Source: Candidatus Bipolaricaulota bacterium (lineage in GTDB: Bacteria; Bipolaricaulota; Bipolaricaulia; UBA7950; UBA9294). From it: DNA of 37,960 nucleotides. A program made the translations under genes and the position numbers. Of the stretch, positions 1-8,235 are shown one piece after another (positions within the stretch are counted from its first letter, which is position 1; every line of letters begins with the position of its first letter). The notes beneath the pieces were generated by a model that saw only the letters and a program-made list of their open reading frames with translations, had not been told where the DNA came from and did no database searches. The stretch spans positions 1-37,960 of the forward strand of contig JAUWGE010000015.1 of NCBI GenBank assembly GCA_030606565.1. Direction: 5' to 3'.

Positions 1-2
1 AC

Positions 3-824
3 CGCCTCGTCTTCATCGCCGGCCCTTCCTCCTCGGGGAAAACAACCTTTTCCAAGCGCCTGGCTGTCCAGCTCCTCGCAGGCGGAATCCATCCTTACCC
101 ATTGGCGATGGATGACTACTTCCTTCCACGGGCGCGCCTGAGAAAAGGGGATGGTGGCACCATCGACTTCGATTCCATCACCGCCCTTGATATCCCCTTC
201 TTCGAGGGACAGCTACACGCACTGTTAAGCGGGGAGAAAGTAACCCTTCCCCACTACAACTTCAAAAGCGGCAAGAGGGAGAAGGGACCAACAGTACAAC
301 TTATGCGTGACCAAATCCTGATTGTGGAGGGGATCCACGGCTTAAACCCACACCTGCTTGAAAACCTCCCCGAAGAGGAGGTCTTTCGCATCTTCGTCTC
401 TGCACTAACCCAGCTCAACTTGGACAGCCATAATCGCGTCCCCACCACAGATACGCGCCTCATCCGCCGCATCGTCCGCGACGCGGTCAATCGCGGCTAC
501 AGTGCCACGGCGACCCTCGCTATGTGGGAGAATGTGCGCCAGGGGGAGAAGCAGAATATCTTCCCCTACCAAGAACAGGCCGACGTGATGTTCAACTCCG
601 CTCTGGTCTATGAGTTGGCGGAGCTAAAACCACTCGTCGAGCCACTTCTGTTGCAGGTAAGGGACCCAAAACTGCGGATTGAGGCCGAGCGGCTCCTCGC
701 CTTCCTTGCCTGGCTTGTACCATACTCTTCGAAGCACATCCCTGGAAACTCGATCCTACGCGAGTTCATCGGTGGCTCGACACTGCGCAAGTTCCGTCTC
801 GACCTTGCTCCATCACGAATCTAA
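3..824 (+). CDS. Nucleoside (uridine) kinase, C-terminal kinase domain, 5' truncated by window edge
   Basis: P-loop kinase of the uridine kinase/phosphoribulokinase superfamily, which phosphorylates a nucleoside with ATP in the cytoplasm. The reading frame is open from base 3, and a Walker A motif GPSSSGKTT is read at about bases 24-50, so the gene starts upstream of the window. Downstream are the superfamily landmarks: MDDYFLPR (substrate side), HYNFKSGKR, the Walker-B-like strand ILIVEGIHGLNP, and the segment RRIVRDAVNRGYSA followed by FPYQEQADVMFNS. This last pattern is typical of the long nucleoside kinases that carry an N-terminal TGS/ThrRS-like region. That region would lie outside the window and is inferred. 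A start at base 102 (TTG) would remove the P-loop and is wrong. Exact nucleoside specificity cannot be read. Confidence 0.85.
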   Translation, partial: RLVFIAGPSSSGKTTFSKRLAVQLLAGGIHPYPLAMDDYFLPRARLRKGDGGTIDFDSITALDIPFFEGQLHALLSGEKVTLPHYNFKSGKREKGPTVQLMRDQILIVEGIHGLNPHLLENLPEEEVFRIFVSALTQLNLDSHNRVPTTDTRLIRRIVRDAVNRGYSATATLAMWENVRQGEKQNIFPYQEQADVMFNSALVYELAELKPLVEPLLLQVRDPKLRIEAERLLAFLAWLVPYSSKHIPGNSILREFIGGSTLRKFRLDLAPSRI

Positions 825-925
825 CGTCCCTAACGTTCCCATCGCGATGTGGTAGGCATAAAGAACCCTACCCTGCGGAATGGAGCTACAGGGAGATCTC
901 ATGGTAGAATGACACGAGGTAAGCG

Positions 926-1711
926 ATGGCTCTCAAGGTAGCAACGTTTAACGTAAACTCAATAAGAGCGAGGATTCCTATCATTATCGACTGGCTCGAG
1001 AAGGAGCACCCCGATGTCCTCTGCCTCCAAGAGACCAAGGTACAAGACCCTGCCTTCCCGGCGGAGGTTCTCCAGGAGGTCGGCTACCGCGCCCTGTTCC
1101 GCGGGGAGCGCTCCTATAACGGGGTGGCGATGCTCACAAAAGAGCCGATAGGGGCTAAAAACCCTCGCTTTGGCCTCGATGACGGGGGCCCTGCTGACGA
1201 AACACGCCTCCTCGTAGCGGAAGTTCGTGGTCTCCCGATTGTGAACACTTACGTCCCGCAGGGACGGGATCCGCAAGATCCGATGTTTGCCTACAAGCTG
1301 GCCTGGTTCCCACGCCTGCGGGACTATTTCGAGCGACACTTCTCGCCTCAGGAGCCGTTGCTGTGGGTAGGGGACTTAAACGTGGCTCCAGAACCGATCG
1401 ACGTCCACGACCCTGTGCGCCTGTTAGGACACGTCGGTTTTCATCCCCAGGAGCACGAAGCCTTTGCCGCGGTCAAGGCGTGGGGATTTATCGATGTCTT
1501 CCGCAAACATGAACCAAGCGCTGGTCAGTACACGTTTTGGGACTACCGTGTTAGGGAAGGGGTCGCCCGCGGGAAGGGATGGCGAGTCGATCACATCTTG
1601 GCAACGCCCCCCTTGGCCGAGAGGTCGATTCGGGCATGGATCGACATCGAACCAAGGGTGGCAATCCGTCCTTCTGACCACACCATCCTTGTCGCCGAGT
1701 TTGACATCTAA
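926..1711 (+). CDS. xthA: Exodeoxyribonuclease III / AP endonuclease
   Basis: 261-residue base-excision-repair enzyme, close to the usual ~268 residues, that cleaves 5' of abasic sites and degrades 3' ends. It is an EEP-fold (endonuclease/exonuclease/phosphatase) protein. Motifs in order: FNVNSIRAR at the N-terminus (metal/phosphate ligand Asn), LQETK with the catalytic Glu near residue 36, the YNGVA loop, GDLNVAP with Asp150 and Asn152, WDYR, WRVDHIL, and the terminal SDH with the catalytic His near 252. All catalytic positions are intact. The ATG follows a purine-rich GAGGTAAG. It stands alone between a kinase gene and a convergent hydrolase gene. Confidence 0.95.
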   Translation: MALKVATFNVNSIRARIPIIIDWLEKEHPDVLCLQETKVQDPAFPAEVLQEVGYRALFRGERSYNGVAMLTKEPIGAKNPRFGLDDGGPADETRLLVAEVRGLPIVNTYVPQGRDPQDPMFAYKLAWFPRLRDYFERHFSPQEPLLWVGDLNVAPEPIDVHDPVRLLGHVGFHPQEHEAFAAVKAWGFIDVFRKHEPSAGQYTFWDYRVREGVARGKGWRVDHILATPPLAERSIRAWIDIEPRVAIRPSDHTILVAEFDI

Positions 1712-1762
1712 CTACAGGTGAGCTGAATACTGATAGCCGATCGCTACTCACCAACCCTGACG

Positions 1763-2404
1763 TCAAGGTGTAAAGAAGAGGGCAGCTGCCCGCACTGGGC
1801 AGGCTTCCAGATCCTTTACTTTTAGTGGGAAAGCGATGAAATGCGGCGTGCCACCTTCTGCGATTATGTTTCCCAACTGAACGAGTCCCTCAACGATGGA
1901 AATCTTATTGCCAAGAAGAATGTGATGGGCTGGATAATCGGTCGACGCGCCTTGATCGGGGCTCGGCGTATCAAGGCCGAGGAGGGCAATCCCACTTCCG
2001 ACAAGGAAACGGGCCGCCTCAGGGGTGATATAGGGGAAATCGCGATAAAAGTCAGGCCTTCCCACGTGGGTGTCCCAACCGGTATGGACGAGGATGGCGT
2101 GGCCTTCAAGTGGCTCTGCTTTTTGGAAGGTCTCCGGCCCAATCCGCTTCACCGAGGTACTCACTACGACTGCGGGAAGAATCCGCAGTGGCATCTCAGC
2201 GAGGTCTTCTCCGCTTTCGATAAAGTGAAGCGGGCTATCGATATGGGTGCCACAATGGCAGTCAAGATGCGTGAACCGGGAAAGGTTGTACCCGTCGTGC
2301 TCCACGCGCGCGAGGCGCTCGATTCGTAGCCCAACAGCATCGCCCGGCCAGGTCTCCATCCCATCCTTAATTTCTCTGGTTAGATCGATGACGCGTACTG
2401 TCAA
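1763..2404 (-). CDS. Cyclase-family metal-dependent hydrolase (kynurenine formamidase-like)
   Basis: 213-residue protein of the bacterial cyclase family (PF04199), which includes kynurenine formamidase, isatin hydrolase and polyketide-cyclase-like enzymes. It shows the family start VIDLTREI and the metal-binding signature HCGTHIDSPLHF (pattern HxGTHxDxPxHF) near residue 50, followed by GWDTHVGRP and later G-x-DTPSPD. The start codon is TTG, chosen because AGGAGG lies six bases upstream. The gene is convergent with xthA. KynB-type activity would be a tempting partner to the tryptophanase at 6 kb, but family members act on many amides and lactones, so the substrate is unknown. Confidence 0.85.
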   Translation of the reverse strand: MTVRVIDLTREIKDGMETWPGDAVGLRIERLARVEHDGYNLSRFTHLDCHCGTHIDSPLHFIESGEDLAEMPLRILPAVVVSTSVKRIGPETFQKAEPLEGHAILVHTGWDTHVGRPDFYRDFPYITPEAARFLVGSGIALLGLDTPSPDQGASTDYPAHHILLGNKISIVEGLVQLGNIIAEGGTPHFIAFPLKVKDLEACPVRAAALFFTP

Positions 2405-2458
2405 AGGCGGCCTCCTTTTGTAATTTCATACCACAGGGACAGCAAAGCAAAACGGTCC

Positions 2459-3691
2459 CTAAAAATCCCAATCTGGTTTGGGATCAGGGAGGCAAAGCAG
2501 ACGGTCGAGCGCCTCAAGGAGCTCCTCCGGTGCGGAGAGCTCGTCGGTCCACGAAAGCCCTGTTGCCGGGCGTACGCCCAACCACATACGCGTAAACGCC
2601 CCCACAGAAGCGTTCAGCGTGGGAAGTGTTGTGTCCGTTCCGGGTTCTGCTGCTGAGGAAGGCCCCAAGGTTACCACATAATTTCCTGCTACCCCGCGCC
2701 ACGGTGCGTCTTTTCCGAGGAAACCCTCGATCGGATCGGTGAGGATCAGATTGAAGCGTACCCTCTCTCTTGCTAGATGCGTACATTCCAGGCATCCATT
2801 AAGATCACAGATACGCACCTGCCAGTAAGCGCTTGCGCGCATCCTGCTTTCATATTTGGACTTCTCGCTCACCTGGCGCATCTTGAACGGCTCTTTGAGC
2901 AGATCCTGCAGTTGGATCCCCTGTGGTTCCCGCACTCTCACCAGCCGAACCTGGTCACCCAGGCTCTTCAACAGGGCGAGCAGTTCCAAGAACTGATCAC
3001 GATACTGATAAGTCATCCAGGAAATGCTATAGGGACCACACTCTACGTCATCTGTCCGATACCAGAAATGATGCGTCAGCTCCCCATGAGCCCCGTCATA
3101 GTAACCAAGACCAAAGCCATTTTTGCTCCACAACATCTCCGCCTGGGTAAGCTTTGGTGCATCCAGGTTGCAAGAACCGTGGCCACGATTACGGGAAAGC
3201 CGCGAGGAGTGGACGGCCTCCCAATCGTCCGGGGTGATACGCCGGGGAATACGAGGCGATAGCTCTACGTCAAGTTGCGCCGGATCGAAGGAACACCAGT
3301 GTTCGTATCCGCCAGTGCCGAAGCCCAGTTGGTTGTAGTATCCCTGCTCAAACATGCCCAGGCCAGAGACAAGCGTTCCTTGCGCTGCGTCGCGCGCCAC
3401 GGCATAGGCTGTCAACTTGCTCGCCAAACCACGTTTGCGGGCGATCCGACCCGTAGTCACACCCGCCAGAGCGGAGAGAGTAAGATCCTCCTTGAGATAG
3501 CGGATCGAACCAGAGGCGGTGGCCACCAGACTCTCAGCCTCACCGTTTACCTCTGCGACCATTGCGCGAGAGCTCTCGAGGAACAGGTCCATCGCCTCTT
3601 GCTCTTTCCTCTTTTCTATCCAACCGATCTCCCGCCAGATTCGATGGACGGCTTCCTTATCCCTGCTAGGGTCATAGTCACGAAACCTCAT
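2459..3691 (-). CDS. GNAT N-acetyltransferase, Eis-like, with C-terminal sterol-carrier-like domain
   Basis: 410-residue acetyl-CoA-dependent acetyltransferase resembling the Eis group, which has two GNAT lobes plus an SCP2-like C-terminal domain. The N-terminal lobe begins MRFRDYDPSRD. The acetyl-CoA loop region reads LAGVTTGRIARKRGLASKL (V-x-x-x-x-x-R-x-x-G-x-x), followed by GLGMFEQGYYNQLGFGTGGY, the Eis-like segment near residue 120. The last ~100 residues have the alternating strand/helix character of the SCP2 domain. The chosen ATG (3691) has GAGAGGGGATCAACC just upstream; an ATG 45 bases further out lacks a ribosome site. The substrate (amine or aminoglycoside-like) is not predictable. 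Confidence 0.8.
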   Translation of the reverse strand: MRFRDYDPSRDKEAVHRIWREIGWIEKRKEQEAMDLFLESSRAMVAEVNGEAESLVATASGSIRYLKEDLTLSALAGVTTGRIARKRGLASKLTAYAVARDAAQGTLVSGLGMFEQGYYNQLGFGTGGYEHWCSFDPAQLDVELSPRIPRRITPDDWEAVHSSRLSRNRGHGSCNLDAPKLTQAEMLWSKNGFGLGYYDGAHGELTHHFWYRTDDVECGPYSISWMTYQYRDQFLELLALLKSLGDQVRLVRVREPQGIQLQDLLKEPFKMRQVSEKSKYESRMRASAYWQVRICDLNGCLECTHLARERVRFNLILTDPIEGFLGKDAPWRGVAGNYVVTLGPSSAAEPGTDTTLPTLNASVGAFTRMWLGVRPATGLSWTDELSAPEELLEALDRLLCLPDPKPDWDF

Positions 3692-3771
3692 GGTTGATCC
3701 CCTCTCTTTTATCCTTAAACCATCCCTAAAGCTCACAGCCGCAATAGGTCACTATGCCGCGTGGACAGACC

Positions 3772-4530
3772 CTAGCGCATATAGATCCCGCCGTTGGCGT
3801 TTATCGTCTCTCCGGTGATGTAGCCCGCCTCCTCAGAGGCGAGGAACGCAACGAGGGCAGCGATCTCCTCGGGCTCAGCGACACGTTTTACCGGGATCTT
3901 AGCGCGGATCTTCTCTCCGTGCTTCGCCAGAGCCTCGGCGTTCATTTCGGTATTGGTATAGCCGGGCGAGACGGCATTCACTGTGATTCTTGGAGCCAGT
4001 TCTAGTGCGAGGGACTTTGTCAGACCGATCAGCCCAGATTTCGCCGCCGAGTAGTGCGCACCGTGATCCGAACCGGTCATCGCCCGAAGCGAACAGATAT
4101 TGACGATTCGTCCCCAAGGCTCCTCCTTTATATAGCGAAGAGCCGTCTTCACCGTATAAAGAGCAGCGGAGAGATTGACGGCCAGGGAGCGGTCCCAGTC
4201 CTCAATGGTCAACTCTTGCACCGTGCAGTGCTGGGAGAAGCCGGCATTGTTAACCACAATTTGTATCCCGCCGAACCGTTTCGCCGTCTCCTCCACCAGC
4301 GCCTCGGCCTCTTTGAACAGAGCGACATCAGCCTGGAAGGCAAACGCCCTCCCACCGGCGACCTCGATCTTTCGCACCAGCTCCTCCGCGCGTTCATGGT
4401 TTGTCAGGTAGTTCACACTCACTCCGTAGCCCGCGGTAGCAAGACGCACTGCGATCGCCGCTCCAATCCCCCGCGAACTTCCCGTGATCACCGCGCCGGG
4501 TTTCCCAACAGAACGTTCTTCTCTTGTCAT
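3772..4530 (-). CDS. SDR-family oxidoreductase (3-oxoacyl-ACP reductase-like)
   Basis: 252-residue classical short-chain dehydrogenase/reductase that uses NAD(P)H to reduce or oxidise a carbonyl/alcohol. The cofactor loop is TGSSRGIG (residues 17-24), the structural motif NNAG is at 94-97, and the catalytic triad is Ser147, Tyr160 and Lys164 in HYSAAKSG, all intact. The C-terminus EAGYITGETINANGGIY is typical of FabG-like proteins. Context does not assign it to fatty-acid synthesis, because the fab operon with its own fabG is at 32 kb. No Shine-Dalgarno sequence precedes the ATG; instead TATAAT lies about ten bases upstream, so the mRNA may be leaderless. Confidence 0.85.
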   Translation of the reverse strand: MTREERSVGKPGAVITGSSRGIGAAIAVRLATAGYGVSVNYLTNHERAEELVRKIEVAGGRAFAFQADVALFKEAEALVEETAKRFGGIQIVVNNAGFSQHCTVQELTIEDWDRSLAVNLSAALYTVKTALRYIKEEPWGRIVNICSLRAMTGSDHGAHYSAAKSGLIGLTKSLALELAPRITVNAVSPGYTNTEMNAEALAKHGEKIRAKIPVKRVAEPEEIAALVAFLASEEAGYITGETINANGGIYMR

Positions 4531-4539
4531 AATGCTAAA

Positions 4540-4545
4540 ATTATA
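4540..4545 (-). promoter_or_regulatory. Possible -10 box of the SDR gene (leaderless start)
   Basis: On the minus strand a perfect TATAAT ends ten bases before the ATG of the SDR gene at 4530. Transcription from this box would begin at or within two or three bases of the start codon, and no purine-rich ribosome site is visible. No convincing -35 hexamer is seen at 16-18 bases. Confidence 0.4.
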
Positions 4546-4605
4546 GTCAAGAGGGTGAGTCCTCTCACTAAATGAAGATGGGAGGATGAGCCTACCCCAG
4601 ATGTG

Positions 4606-5451
4606 CTACAGGTACTTCAACGCCTCGCGGGCCACATTGACCCGTCGTTCGTCCTCCAACCAGCGAGTGAGCTCCGGCCGAACGATCTCCGGCTTCTTAC
4701 GGCCTAGCTTCCACATCGCCGCGGCGACCGCCCGCCATACATAACGCCGCTCGTCCAGGGACAGCTTACGCAGAATGATCAGCGCCTTCTTTACCAACAG
4801 TGGCCCAGCGGAAGCGGAGAAGGCCATGGCCACGTTCCACAACACCTGCTCATCATTCGACGTCGACCACTTGATGAGATATTCAAAGGTCATATCAGGG
4901 TAGTAGAAAAGAAGGGCGGTCCCGAGGGCAAGCGGGCCCAGGTTACGGCGCAAGTGGGGATGGCGATCAAAGAGTAAGGGCTCGATCAACTTAAGGAGCG
5001 GCTCTGCCCACTCCAGCCGTCGCGTCTTCGCCGCCTTCATAGCCGCGATCACCACCGCTTTGCGCACGTTCTCCGAAGGATGCTCACGCCACTCGCGTAA
5101 GACCTCCATCATCCTGGAAAAGTCCTTCCGTAGGAGCCTCCCACATGCGCCCCCGGCCGATTCCCGCACCGTCCAGTCCGAATCATCAGCCAGGCGAAGG
5201 AGAAGAGAGATCGTCCCCACGGAATCGTGCTGATAACTCTCGGGAAGGAGACCGCAGGCAACTTGCCGGGACACCGTCTCCGACCGCTTCGCCCATCCTG
5301 CCGCTTGCTCAAGAAGCATCTCATCCCCGTCTGCAAAACGAGCGATCTGCTTAATCGCATAGCGAACCTCTGGAGTCCGTGCTGTCTCCAGTATTTCGGC
5401 CAGTGTCTCGAACTGCCCCGCCTCAATAACCCGATCGATCGCCTCGTGCAT
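4606..5451 (-). CDS. HEAT-repeat / DNA-alkylation-repeat-like protein
   Basis: 281-residue all-helical protein with recurring ~40-residue units. Visible helices carry the HEAT/ALK pattern: DSDWTVRESAGGACG, HPSENVRKAVVIAAMKA, HPHLRRNLGPLALG, NDEQVLWNVAMAFSA and DERRYVWRAVAAAMWKLG. This looks like the AlkD-type DNA alkylation repeat superfamily or a generic HEAT scaffold. I do not see clear enough glycosylase residues to claim DNA repair. The ATG at 5451 is preferred over one 66 bases upstream because GGAGGGGG lies just before it. It is divergent from the small barrel gene at 5597 and points toward the SDR gene. Confidence 0.6.
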   Translation of the reverse strand: MHEAIDRVIEAGQFETLAEILETARTPEVRYAIKQIARFADGDEMLLEQAAGWAKRSETVSRQVACGLLPESYQHDSVGTISLLLRLADDSDWTVRESAGGACGRLLRKDFSRMMEVLREWREHPSENVRKAVVIAAMKAAKTRRLEWAEPLLKLIEPLLFDRHPHLRRNLGPLALGTALLFYYPDMTFEYLIKWSTSNDEQVLWNVAMAFSASAGPLLVKKALIILRKLSLDERRYVWRAVAAAMWKLGRKKPEIVRPELTRWLEDERRVNVAREALKYL

Positions 5452-5540
5452 CGTCCCCCTCCTTACCCCACGCAATTGAACCTTTCCTATTAAATGGCGG
5501 ATCCAACCTCGCGTCAAATGAAACTAAAAGCCAGAATTAG

Positions 5541-5569
5541 TTGCCCACAACCTGCCTGCGGACTATGAT
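5541..5569 (+). promoter_or_regulatory. Sigma-70-type promoter of the barrel protein gene
   Basis: TTGCCC (5541-5546), a 17-base spacer and TATGAT (5564-5569) lie about 27 bases upstream of the ATG at 5597, which is itself preceded by CTGGAGGG. Spacing and -10 are close to the sigma-70 consensus. Confidence 0.6.
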
Positions 5570-5596
5570 AAAACATCTCACGCCTGGAGGGTAAAC

Positions 5597-6070
5597 ATGA
5601 AAAGGAAGATTTACTTGGTGTCTGTGATGGTGCTGCTACTCACTTTGGCCCTTACATCCTTTGCGCAGGAAGAGAACCTGTCCGAAGGACGTACCCTGGG
5701 GATTGGGATGCAGGTCGGTCTCCCCATGGGAGGCCTTGTCAGTGGACGCTACTGGTTCACTCCCAATGTCGGTGCGGAGGGAATTGTTTTTCTGTGGGGG
5801 AATCTTGGTGAGTTTGAGGGCATTGCCACAGCACGGTTTTTATATCGGGTGAGCGACACCCCAGCTGTTGACTTCTACACCGCAGTAGGAGCAACGTTCC
5901 CCTTCTCTCCCTACGGTGAGACCGAGATAGTCTTTTCTGGCGTCGGTGGGATCGAGTTCAGCTTTCCGTTTGCCAGAAGCCTCGCCTGGAACATAGAGTT
6001 TGGAGCCGCGCTCTCCACGGAGGGTGAGGTGAACATGGCCTTCGGGACTGGAATCCATTTCTACTTCTAG
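5597..6070 (+). CDS. Small secreted protein, putative outer-membrane beta-barrel
   Basis: 157-residue protein with a clear Sec signal peptide: a KRK n-region, a run of V/L residues, and cleavage after ALTSFAQ-like residues near position 24. The mature part is a chain of short alternating amphipathic strands rich in G, F and Y with polar turns, for example YWFTPNVGAEGIVFLWG, ARFLYRVSD and GVGGIEFSFPF. It ends in an aromatic residue (HFYF), as OmpA/OmpX-size barrels do. No named family is recognised. If correct, it argues for a diderm envelope. It lies 15 bases upstream of a GGAGGG and the tryptophanase gene, so co-transcription is possible though the functions look unrelated. Confidence 0.65.
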   Translation: MKRKIYLVSVMVLLLTLALTSFAQEENLSEGRTLGIGMQVGLPMGGLVSGRYWFTPNVGAEGIVFLWGNLGEFEGIATARFLYRVSDTPAVDFYTAVGATFPFSPYGETEIVFSGVGGIEFSFPFARSLAWNIEFGAALSTEGEVNMAFGTGIHFYF

Positions 6071-6091
6071 AAAGCCCTAAGGAGGGTGAAG

Positions 6092-7480
6092 GTGGGCAGT
6101 AAAGAGGCCCCTTACAAGCCGTATCGCATCAAGGTGGTCGAGCCGATCACGCTCCTCGCGCGCACACAACGGGAGCAACGGATCAAAGAGGCCTACTACA
6201 ACGTGTTCAACCTGCATGCCAAGGACATCTATGTAGATCTTCTCACCGATTCTGGGACCGGAGCGATGAGCCAGGAGCAGTGGGCGGCAATGATGCGCGG
6301 GGATGAATCTTACGCCGGTAGCCGCAGCTTCAGCCGATTTGAGGCCGCCGTCTCCGATATCTTCGGGTTTGAGTATTTGCTTCCCACCCATCAGGGCCGC
6401 GCCGCGGAGAACGTCCTCTTCTCGGCGATGATCAAACCTGGTGACATTGTTCCCAACAACATGCACTTTGACACCACGCGGGCGAACGTCCTGGCGAACG
6501 GCGGCAAGCCGGTCGATTTGGTGATCGAAGAGGCGTTCGAGCCGCGAAAGGTCCTACCGTTTAAAGGTAATATGGACACGGACAGGCTCCTTTCCCTGAT
6601 TGAGGACGTCGGCCCAGAACGGATCCCGCTCATCATGATGACGATCACCAACAACAGCTGTGGCGGTCAGCCGGTCTCTCTCTCCAACCTGCGTGCGGTA
6701 AGCAAGATCGCACGAGCGCATAACATCCCTTTTTTCATTGACGCCTGCCGCTTCGCGGAGAACGCCTTCTTCATCCACGAGCGGGAGGAGGGATATCACG
6801 AAGTTGCACCGATCGAGATCGCCCGCGAGATCTTCTCGCTTGCCGATGGGATTACAATGAGCGCCAAGAAGGACGGGCTGGTGAACATCGGCGGGATTCT
6901 CGCCATGAACGATGCGGCGATCTTTGCGGCCACACGCGAGCGGCTGATTCTGATGGAGGGTTTTCCCACCTACGGGGGGCTCGCCGGCCGCGACCTGGAG
7001 GCGATCGCGGTCGGGCTATACGAGGCGCTCGACCTCGATTACCTTCGCGATCGCATCGGTCAAGCGTGCTATCTTGGCGAAGGCCTAAAGAAGGAAGGAA
7101 TTCCTATCGTCGAGCCGATCGGTGGTCATGCGGTGTACATAGATGCCCTCACGCTCCTGCCCGGTTTTCCGCAGAAGGAGTTTCCTGCACTTTCGTTCGC
7201 GGTGGAGCTCTACGTGGAGGCGGGGGTAAGGGCGGTTGAGGTGGGAAGCGTGATGTTCGCCCAAAAGGACGCGAAAGGAAACGAGATCTACCCTAAGCTC
7301 GAGCTCGTCCGGCTAGCCATTCCACGACGGATGTATACCCGCGAGCACTTGAACACAGTGATCGGAGGAGCAGCGGCAATCGCTAAACGGAAGGGGACCC
7401 TCCCAGGCTACCGAATCGTCGAGGGCGAAGGCCCACTGCGTCACTTCATCGCCCGCTTTGAGCCGATTCCACGTAACTGA
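6092..7480 (+). CDS. tnaA: Tryptophanase (beta-eliminating lyase)
   Basis: 462-residue PLP enzyme of the tryptophanase/tyrosine phenol-lyase family (usual length ~456-471), cleaving L-tryptophan to indole, pyruvate and ammonia. The family blocks are intact: [32 protein letters not shown], and [12 protein letters not shown] with the PLP Schiff-base lysine (second K, about residue 260). Three positions that separate the two activities read as tryptophanase. HFDTT has the Asp where phenol-lyase has Thr. VEVGS has Val where phenol-lyase has a phenol-binding Arg. RHFIARF near the end has His where phenol-lyase has Phe. The GTG at 6092 is chosen because AAGGAGG sits six bases upstream; a GTG at 6086 would overlap that site. 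No leader peptide of the TnaC type was seen. Confidence 0.88.
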   Translation: MGSKEAPYKPYRIKVVEPITLLARTQREQRIKEAYYNVFNLHAKDIYVDLLTDSGTGAMSQEQWAAMMRGDESYAGSRSFSRFEAAVSDIFGFEYLLPTHQGRAAENVLFSAMIKPGDIVPNNMHFDTTRANVLANGGKPVDLVIEEAFEPRKVLPFKGNMDTDRLLSLIEDVGPERIPLIMMTITNNSCGGQPVSLSNLRAVSKIARAHNIPFFIDACRFAENAFFIHEREEGYHEVAPIEIAREIFSLADGITMSAKKDGLVNIGGILAMNDAAIFAATRERLILMEGFPTYGGLAGRDLEAIAVGLYEALDLDYLRDRIGQACYLGEGLKKEGIPIVEPIGGHAVYIDALTLLPGFPQKEFPALSFAVELYVEAGVRAVEVGSVMFAQKDAKGNEIYPKLELVRLAIPRRMYTREHLNTVIGGAAAIAKRKGTLPGYRIVEGEGPLRHFIARFEPIPRN

Positions 7481-7503
7481 CCCTGCGTGAGCATAGACTT
7501 CCA

Positions 7504-7665
7504 GTGACCGCACACTACGGCGAGATAGTCGCCCTTAAGACTACTGGCGGCGCAGTTCTCACCATGATCGGTATGGGAATAATCTACCTTTATGTAGAAA
7601 GAGGCCAGTTCACCTTCATGATTGCGTTGTATCTGCTTGTTCTCAACTCCGCGATCCTCAGGTAG
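7504..7665 (+). CDS. Possible small two-helix membrane protein (53 aa)
   Basis: An open frame beginning with GTG encodes 53 residues with two hydrophobic stretches: GGAVLTMIGMGIIYLYV (about 15-31) and FTFMIALYLLVLNSAIL (about 36-52), separated by ERGQ. G/C-rich third positions resemble neighbouring genes. It follows tnaA by 23 bases in the same direction and overlaps the tail of the convergent EamA pseudogene by a few bases. No ribosome site is obvious, so it could be a chance frame or a remnant of a larger membrane gene. Confidence 0.4.
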   Translation: MTAHYGEIVALKTTGGAVLTMIGMGIIYLYVERGQFTFMIALYLLVLNSAILR

Positions 7666-8235
7666 CTCTTCCTCCGACAAGCTTGGGAACCCCTATGCCA
7701 ATAAGTATGAGAACACCGCCGAAGAGCTGCCATGCGGTGAGGATCTCGCCAAGAAAGAGAAAGAGAAACAACCCAGCGAACACTGGCTCCATGGTGAGGA
7801 TGATCGCCGTGTAGGACGCAGTCGAGTATCTCTGAAACCGATTTAAGACGTAAAGTGCGAGCAAGGAGAGCTCCAAGCCAAACAGAGATGTGCACCCGTT
7901 TTTTTATTGCCCCCGAAGAGATGAGTGGAACGATAACGACTGACAGGCCAGTGATAAGGCCGCTCTTGGTAGCGGTAGTGGAGGTGAGCCCCCATGTCTG
8001 AAACAGGTAGCCGAAAAAAAGAGCTATCCCCACGATCGCCCCATAGATCAGGCTTTGCCGCTTAATTCTCCTAAGCGATCGGCAACAGGAGGGCTAGAAG
8101 GAGGAAGGCGAGGGCGAATCTAGCGGCGAGGAAGGTAAATGGACCGACGAGCTCCATCCCTTCCGTTACGAGAACAAAGGTCCACCCCCAGATCACGGTT
8201 ATCGAAAAAAGAGCGACCGGAGCGAGCCGCCTCAC
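7658..8235 (-). pseudogene. EamA/DMT-family transporter, frameshifted and internally deleted
   Basis: Three consecutive minus-strand pieces in different frames match a drug/metabolite transporter. The first piece starts with GTG at 8235 (MRRLAPVALFSITVIWGWTF) and stops after LLLPIA near 8075. The second continues in another frame with QSLIYGAIVGIALFFGYLFQ, TSGLITGLSVVIVPL-like residues and HISVWLG. The third, from 7876, holds SYTAIILTMEPVFAGLF and the last helix to the stop at 7658. Intact EamA proteins have ~290 residues and ten helices. The whole locus spans only 578 bases, so about 100 residues around the domain junction are missing besides the frame changes. Its GTG overlaps the tsaC stop codon, so it was the third gene of the ychF-tsaC operon. 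Confidence 0.75.

Noticed and set aside
959-1339. Long antisense frame inside xthA
   Set aside because: Mirror frame of a conserved enzyme gene in moderately GC-rich DNA; no independent signal. Many similar frames inside other genes were dismissed for the same reason.
1712-1762. GGTGAG...CTCACC pair between xthA and the cyclase gene as a shared terminator
   Set aside because: Only six paired bases with a long loop and no T-run.
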